A stretch of DNA of 64,000 nt from Trebouxia sp. TZW2008 (Eukaryota > Chlorophyta > Trebouxiophyceae > Trebouxiales > Trebouxiaceae). The notes beneath the pieces are model-generated. The model made no database searches. It saw only the letters and a program-made list of their open reading frames with translations, and was not told the origin of the DNA. Shown piece by piece: positions 60,361 through 64,000 of the stretch. The stretch lies in NCBI GenBank assembly GCA_002118135.1, contig BDIU01000053.1, positions 1 to 64,000 of the forward strand, written 5' to 3'. A program made the translations under genes and the position numbers. Within the stretch, counting starts at the first letter, position 1; each line of letters starts with the position of its first letter.

Positions 60361-63300
60361 ATGGCGTCTCAATTGCAAGCTCAGCATGGCCCTCGTTGCA
60401 CGCGCGGGCGTGGGACAGCCCAAAAGCAAAGGCAGAGCCATGTCGTCGACTCCAGGCCGCAAAGCTTTGCTGCTGTACCGCCCCACAGCCATCGCGCGTC
60501 AACCCGCCGTCATTGCCGGGAGACACTGCACCAGACACGCACTCGGACAGCTCGAAATGGGTGTCGCGCGCGGGCAAGGCCACTGCAGATCTGCAAAGCA
60601 TCTTTGACTCACGACTTCAGCCAACGCTCCTCAACAAAGTCTTGTTGTGGAGCAATTCAGCATTCGCGCATCGAAACGCATCACGCGGACCTTGCTGATC
60701 ATGCTGATGACGAACACGAGACACAGATCAAAGACATCTTTATACACAAGGTCTTGGTGTGGCTGTTCACCCGCTTGGGCTTGCTGCAATTTGCCGATCA
60801 GACACGAGGAAAACCGTGGGCAGCCATCCTCATAGCAGTTTTGATGGTGCTTGCCTTACCGACAGCTTGGGCGGGTGGTCTTCAGTGGGCTCAGGCTGGT
60901 CTCTTCAAAAAGATCAGTCTTACAGCAACTGTGCTCATCTACGCCATAGCAGGCCCTGCAGAGCTCTGTGATGCATCCTTTGACATCACAGCAGGACACA
61001 TTGACACACATGTCTTGATGACGCTAGCAGCTTATGGCACTCTTGCGATTGGTGGGGCGCTTGAGGTGCGTAGTTGCATTAATACATATTGCAGCAAACA
61101 CAATATGCTGCAATTATGTTTGCACGACACCAGCAGTACTGTGGTGCATGTTTGGCATGTTTCAGGAACCATGATCATGCTTGACCATTTTCTTGTGGGG
61201 GACTTTCACTAGGGCTCTGCAGCTCTGCTGAAATTTGGTTTCCTGAGACAGTTGCAACATCCATGATGTCTTGCGCAGGGTGCACTGCTGCTAGTGCTAT
61301 TCTGGGGATCGCACGTGCTGGAAAACAAGTTGACTGACAAGGCCCAAGGCAATCTGCAAAGCCTGTTTGATGCAACACCTGAGCATGCTGTCTTAGTCAA
61401 AACCAATCCTGATGGCTCTCCAGACATGGCACAGTTGACAGATGCCAAGGCCAGGGATGTTGCCATAGGAAGTCTCATGCTGATCCGTCCTGGTGAACAG
61501 GTAAGTTAGACTTTCAGACTTTGATCATCACCTTATCAATGTCACACAGTTGCACCCTGTCATCTGCCATTCAGGACCAGATATAGTTGGATAGAAGCTC
61601 AATGCCAAGCATTCATATGCATATGTATGCATTGAGTTTATTGACCTTCTGCTCAAACCAGTGCGTGGTCATGTCTGTTTGTCACAATGTTGCCACTGAC
61701 ATCAGTCCCTGCAGGCCACACTATGACAATGTTGCCATTGATAGCACTCACAGGAAGTCGTGTCATGACAATGTTGCCGTTGGTTAAGTCTTGCAGCATG
61801 GCCTGAATCACAGCATGTTTTGTTTTTGCCTGCAGGTGCCCTTGGACGGCAAAGTGGTGCATGGCACAGCACAAGTCAGCTGGTCCCACATCAGTGGAGA
61901 GGCTCTTCCAGTGCGCCTCACTGAGGGCATGGAGGTGCCAGCAGGCAGCCTCAACCTGGACGGCCTGTTGGTGGTGCAAGCTACACGCGTGTTCAAGGAC
62001 TCCACTCCAGCCCGCATTGCCCGCCTCACTCAGCAAGCCCAGGCAAGTCACCTTCTGTGTCCTGATGCTGGTATACTGCATTTCGGAAAGCTGTGCAGCA
62101 TTGTTTGTGGACACACAATGCTGCACAGCAGAGACAGTCAAACCTGTGGAATGGTGCCGCACAGCTGTCTATGAATTGGCATGTTGCAGATGCAGCAATT
62201 AGATGCAGGACTGGTATAAAGATGCCGGTTCGACATAAGAGTGCTCATGACAAACAGCAGGTGTTGACAGCAAATATGAGTCAGCAATCAGCCATTAGCC
62301 AACGTAGGTTGGAAGGAATCAGCTGCCTGTTGTTTCATCTCTTTCAGATTGATCATGACACGGGCTGAGAGCTGTGTCATGCTCGCAACAGCCACGATTG
62401 TACACATTGCTGCATTGGCTGCTCACGTTCTCTCTTGTGTCTCACAGGCAAGCAGACCCAAGATGAAGCGTTGGATAGACAGCTTTATGGAGGAACATGC
62501 TTCCTTAGCACTGTTGTTCTGCGTCCAATTTCCTGGCTGGTCACTGGTCTTCAAGAACATCATGCCCTGGCACCCATAGTATCAAACTCGAGCTTGACCA
62601 TGCTTGCATTGAGCGTCACATCGCACCAACCCGTTGCAGTGCATTCTCACTTGCTTTTTCTGTGATCCTTAGGCCAGCAGACCCAAGATGAAGCGCTGGA
62701 TAGACAGCTTTGGGGAGGGTTATGCTTCCTTAGCACTGTTGTTCTGCGTCCAATTTCCTGGCTTGTCACTGGTCTTCTAGAACATCATGTCCTGGCACCC
62801 ATAACATCAAACTCGAGCTGAACCATGCTTGCATTGAGCGTCACATCGCACCAACCCATTGCAGTGCATTCTCACTTGCTTTTTCTGTGATCTTTAGGCC
62901 AGCAGACCCAAGATGAAGCGCTGGATAGACAGCTTTGGGGAGGTTTACTCCAAGCTCATCATTGCAGCTACTTTGGGCATCATGGTAGTGCTGCCTATGC
63001 TTGGGGTCCCCATGCTGGGCACTGCAACCCAAAGGGGGGCCTTCTACAGAGCCATGGGCTTCCTCACAGCTGCCTCACCCTGTGCGTTGGTGCTGGTCCC
63101 TCTGGCATATGTGTCAGCTATTGGAGCTGTCACTTCCAGGTCTGCTTCTCTGAGCGCTTCACCAGTTCCAGCTTGACTCTGCTTGTTGATTGTGTTCTGA
63201 CCAGTGCATGATGCTTGGCTCTCGACCCAAAGAGGCACCCTCTTTAGAGTTGTGGGCTTCCTCACAGCTGCCTCACCCTGTGCGTTGGTGCTGGTCCCTC

Positions 63301-64000
63301 TGGCATATGTGCTCAGCTATTGGAGCTGTCACTTTCAGGTCTGCTTCTGAGCACTGTGGCACTTTTGTATCTGCTTGCTGATTATGTTCTGAGCAGTGCA
63401 TGATGCTGGGCACTGCAACCCAAAGGGGCGCCTTCTACAGGGCCATGGGTTTCCTCACCGCTGCCTCACCCTGTGCATTGGTGCTGGTCCCTCAGGCATA
63501 TGTGTCAGCTAATGGAGCTGTCACCTCCAGGTCTGCCTGTAAGCTGTGACACTCAGCAACTTCAGCTCGCCTCTGTAGATCTAACTTGCTTCTTCTGTCT
63601 GACCAGTATACGATGCCTGGTGCTGTACCTCAGTTTGCTGAAGCTGCTGCGTCGGCGCATCCACCACTAAAGGCAGACAGGTCCTGAGACAACAGGCATC
63701 AGCAAAATGCAGGGCAGATGCGTTTGCCAAAATGTGATGCTGTGATCATGCAGAAGCAGTACCTGCAATCATGCAAAAGCACACAACCATGCCTACTATG
63801 AGTGAGCGCCTGACCCAAAACCCCTTGTTGTCTCACTTATAAGGTTTTCTGCAGGGGCGTATTGGTACAAGGCGGCAATCACAACCCTTTTTGTCTCGCT
63901 CAAAAGGTTCATCTGCAGGGGCATGTTAAACACAAGGAGGCATTCACAGCCCTATTTGTCTAATTCATAAGGTTTTCTGCAGGGGCGTATTGGTACAAGG
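60361..64000 (+). CDS. HMA1: HMA1-type P1B heavy-metal ATPase, 5' part (runs off the window)
   Basis: Exons 60361-61065, 61279-61500, 61836-62042 and 62898-63139 join in phase to about 458 residues; the rest lies beyond 64000. A basic, Arg/Ser-rich N-terminus (transit-like) leads to a His/Asp-rich metal-binding segment (HSRIETHHADLADHADDEH), membrane spans (ILIAVLMVLALPTAW, MTLAAYGTLAIGGALEG..), the actuator motif SGEALPV within a VPLDGKVV context, and the ion-path SPC (about 438-440) in AASPCALVLVPLAY. SPC and an N-terminal His cluster are typical of HMA1, a chloroplast-envelope metal (Cu/Zn/Ca) pump. Intron 3 uses a GC donor (62043). The next exon head (GVLVQGG-type, like the G-x-L-x-K-G-G motif) appears as repeats at the right edge. 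Confidence 0.9.
62448..62960 (+). repeat. Tandem acceptor plus exon-head array, 3 copies, 225-bp period
   Basis: Heads reading ASRPKMKRWIDSF start at 62448, 62673 and 62898, exactly 225 bp apart. Copies 1 and 2 continue with the same extra sequence (..GCTTCCTTAGCACTGTTGTT..), whereas copy 3 continues into the true HMA1 exon (GEVYSKLIIAATL). Confidence 0.96.
63010..63545 (+). repeat. Tandem exon-tail plus donor array, 3 copies, ~195-bp period
   Basis: The HMA1 exon tail (QRGAFYRAMGFLTAASPC..VSAIGAVTSR then GTCTGC) is repeated with donor boundaries at 63139, 63338 and 63530. The SPC-coding stretch is conserved at nucleotide level in all three copies; copies 2 and 3 have lost the upstream acceptor. 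The first is the real exon. Confidence 0.95.
63855..64000 (+). repeat. Tandem acceptor plus exon-head array at window edge, 63-65-bp period
   Basis: TTCTGCAGGGGCGTATTGGT-type units give exon-head starts at 63855, 63918 and 63983. The frame that fits exon 63139 reads GVLVQGG in copy 1, the expected next block of a P1B ATPase. More copies may lie beyond the window. Confidence 0.88.

Overview
The window is nuclear DNA of a green alga (Chlorophyta, probably trebouxiophyte-like; the lineage is my inference). Genes are split into many short exons with GT-AG junctions and TGCAG-type acceptors. Several products carry plastid transit peptides. The gene set is typical of Viridiplantae: plastid DAP decarboxylase, D1-processing peptidase, triose-phosphate translocator, HISN7-type histidinol-phosphatase and HMA1. 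Base composition looks moderate and is free of operons. Gene models below were built by joining exons by hand, with splice phase checked at nearly every junction.

Layout, left to right: a terminal exon of an unknown gene (2-280, +); a large Gln-rich coiled-coil protein (1124-9828, +); a Rad7-like LRR protein (10678-15326, -); a plastid cytochrome b5-fusion front-end desaturase (16375-22067, -), divergent from DAP decarboxylase (22608-24895, +); PP2A B55 (25760-29075, +); a TFIIIC subunit-2-like WD protein (29632-36933, +); a small plastid membrane protein (37674-39720, +); CtpA (40560-44107, +); TPT (44882-49011, +), convergent with an ABC1/ADCK kinase carrying a LysM module (49648-55135, -); HISN7 (55496-58661, +), divergent from the ABC1 kinase; a LINE remnant (about 58683-59322, -); and HMA1, cut by the right edge (60361-64000, +). 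The genes are housekeeping neighbours and not a cluster; several (desaturase, DAPDC, CtpA, TPT, HISN7, HMA1, the small protein) act in the plastid.

The most striking feature is that introns throughout the window hold tandem arrays made of splice boundaries. A segment with an acceptor plus the head of the next exon, or an exon tail plus its donor, is repeated 2 to 8 times with fairly constant periods (15, 63-65, 74, 81, 91, 121, 133, 147, 151, 166, 194 and 225 bp). One intact copy is always contiguous with the real exon. At least a dozen such arrays occur across nine genes. Four copies of a pogo/Tigger-like MITE all lie in introns within about 80 bp of a 5' splice site, and one supplies the donor itself. 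Short LINE 3' tails are also scattered in introns.

The second notable item is a LysM domain inserted inside the ABC1 kinase fold, between the Ala-rich loop and the catalytic lysine strand.
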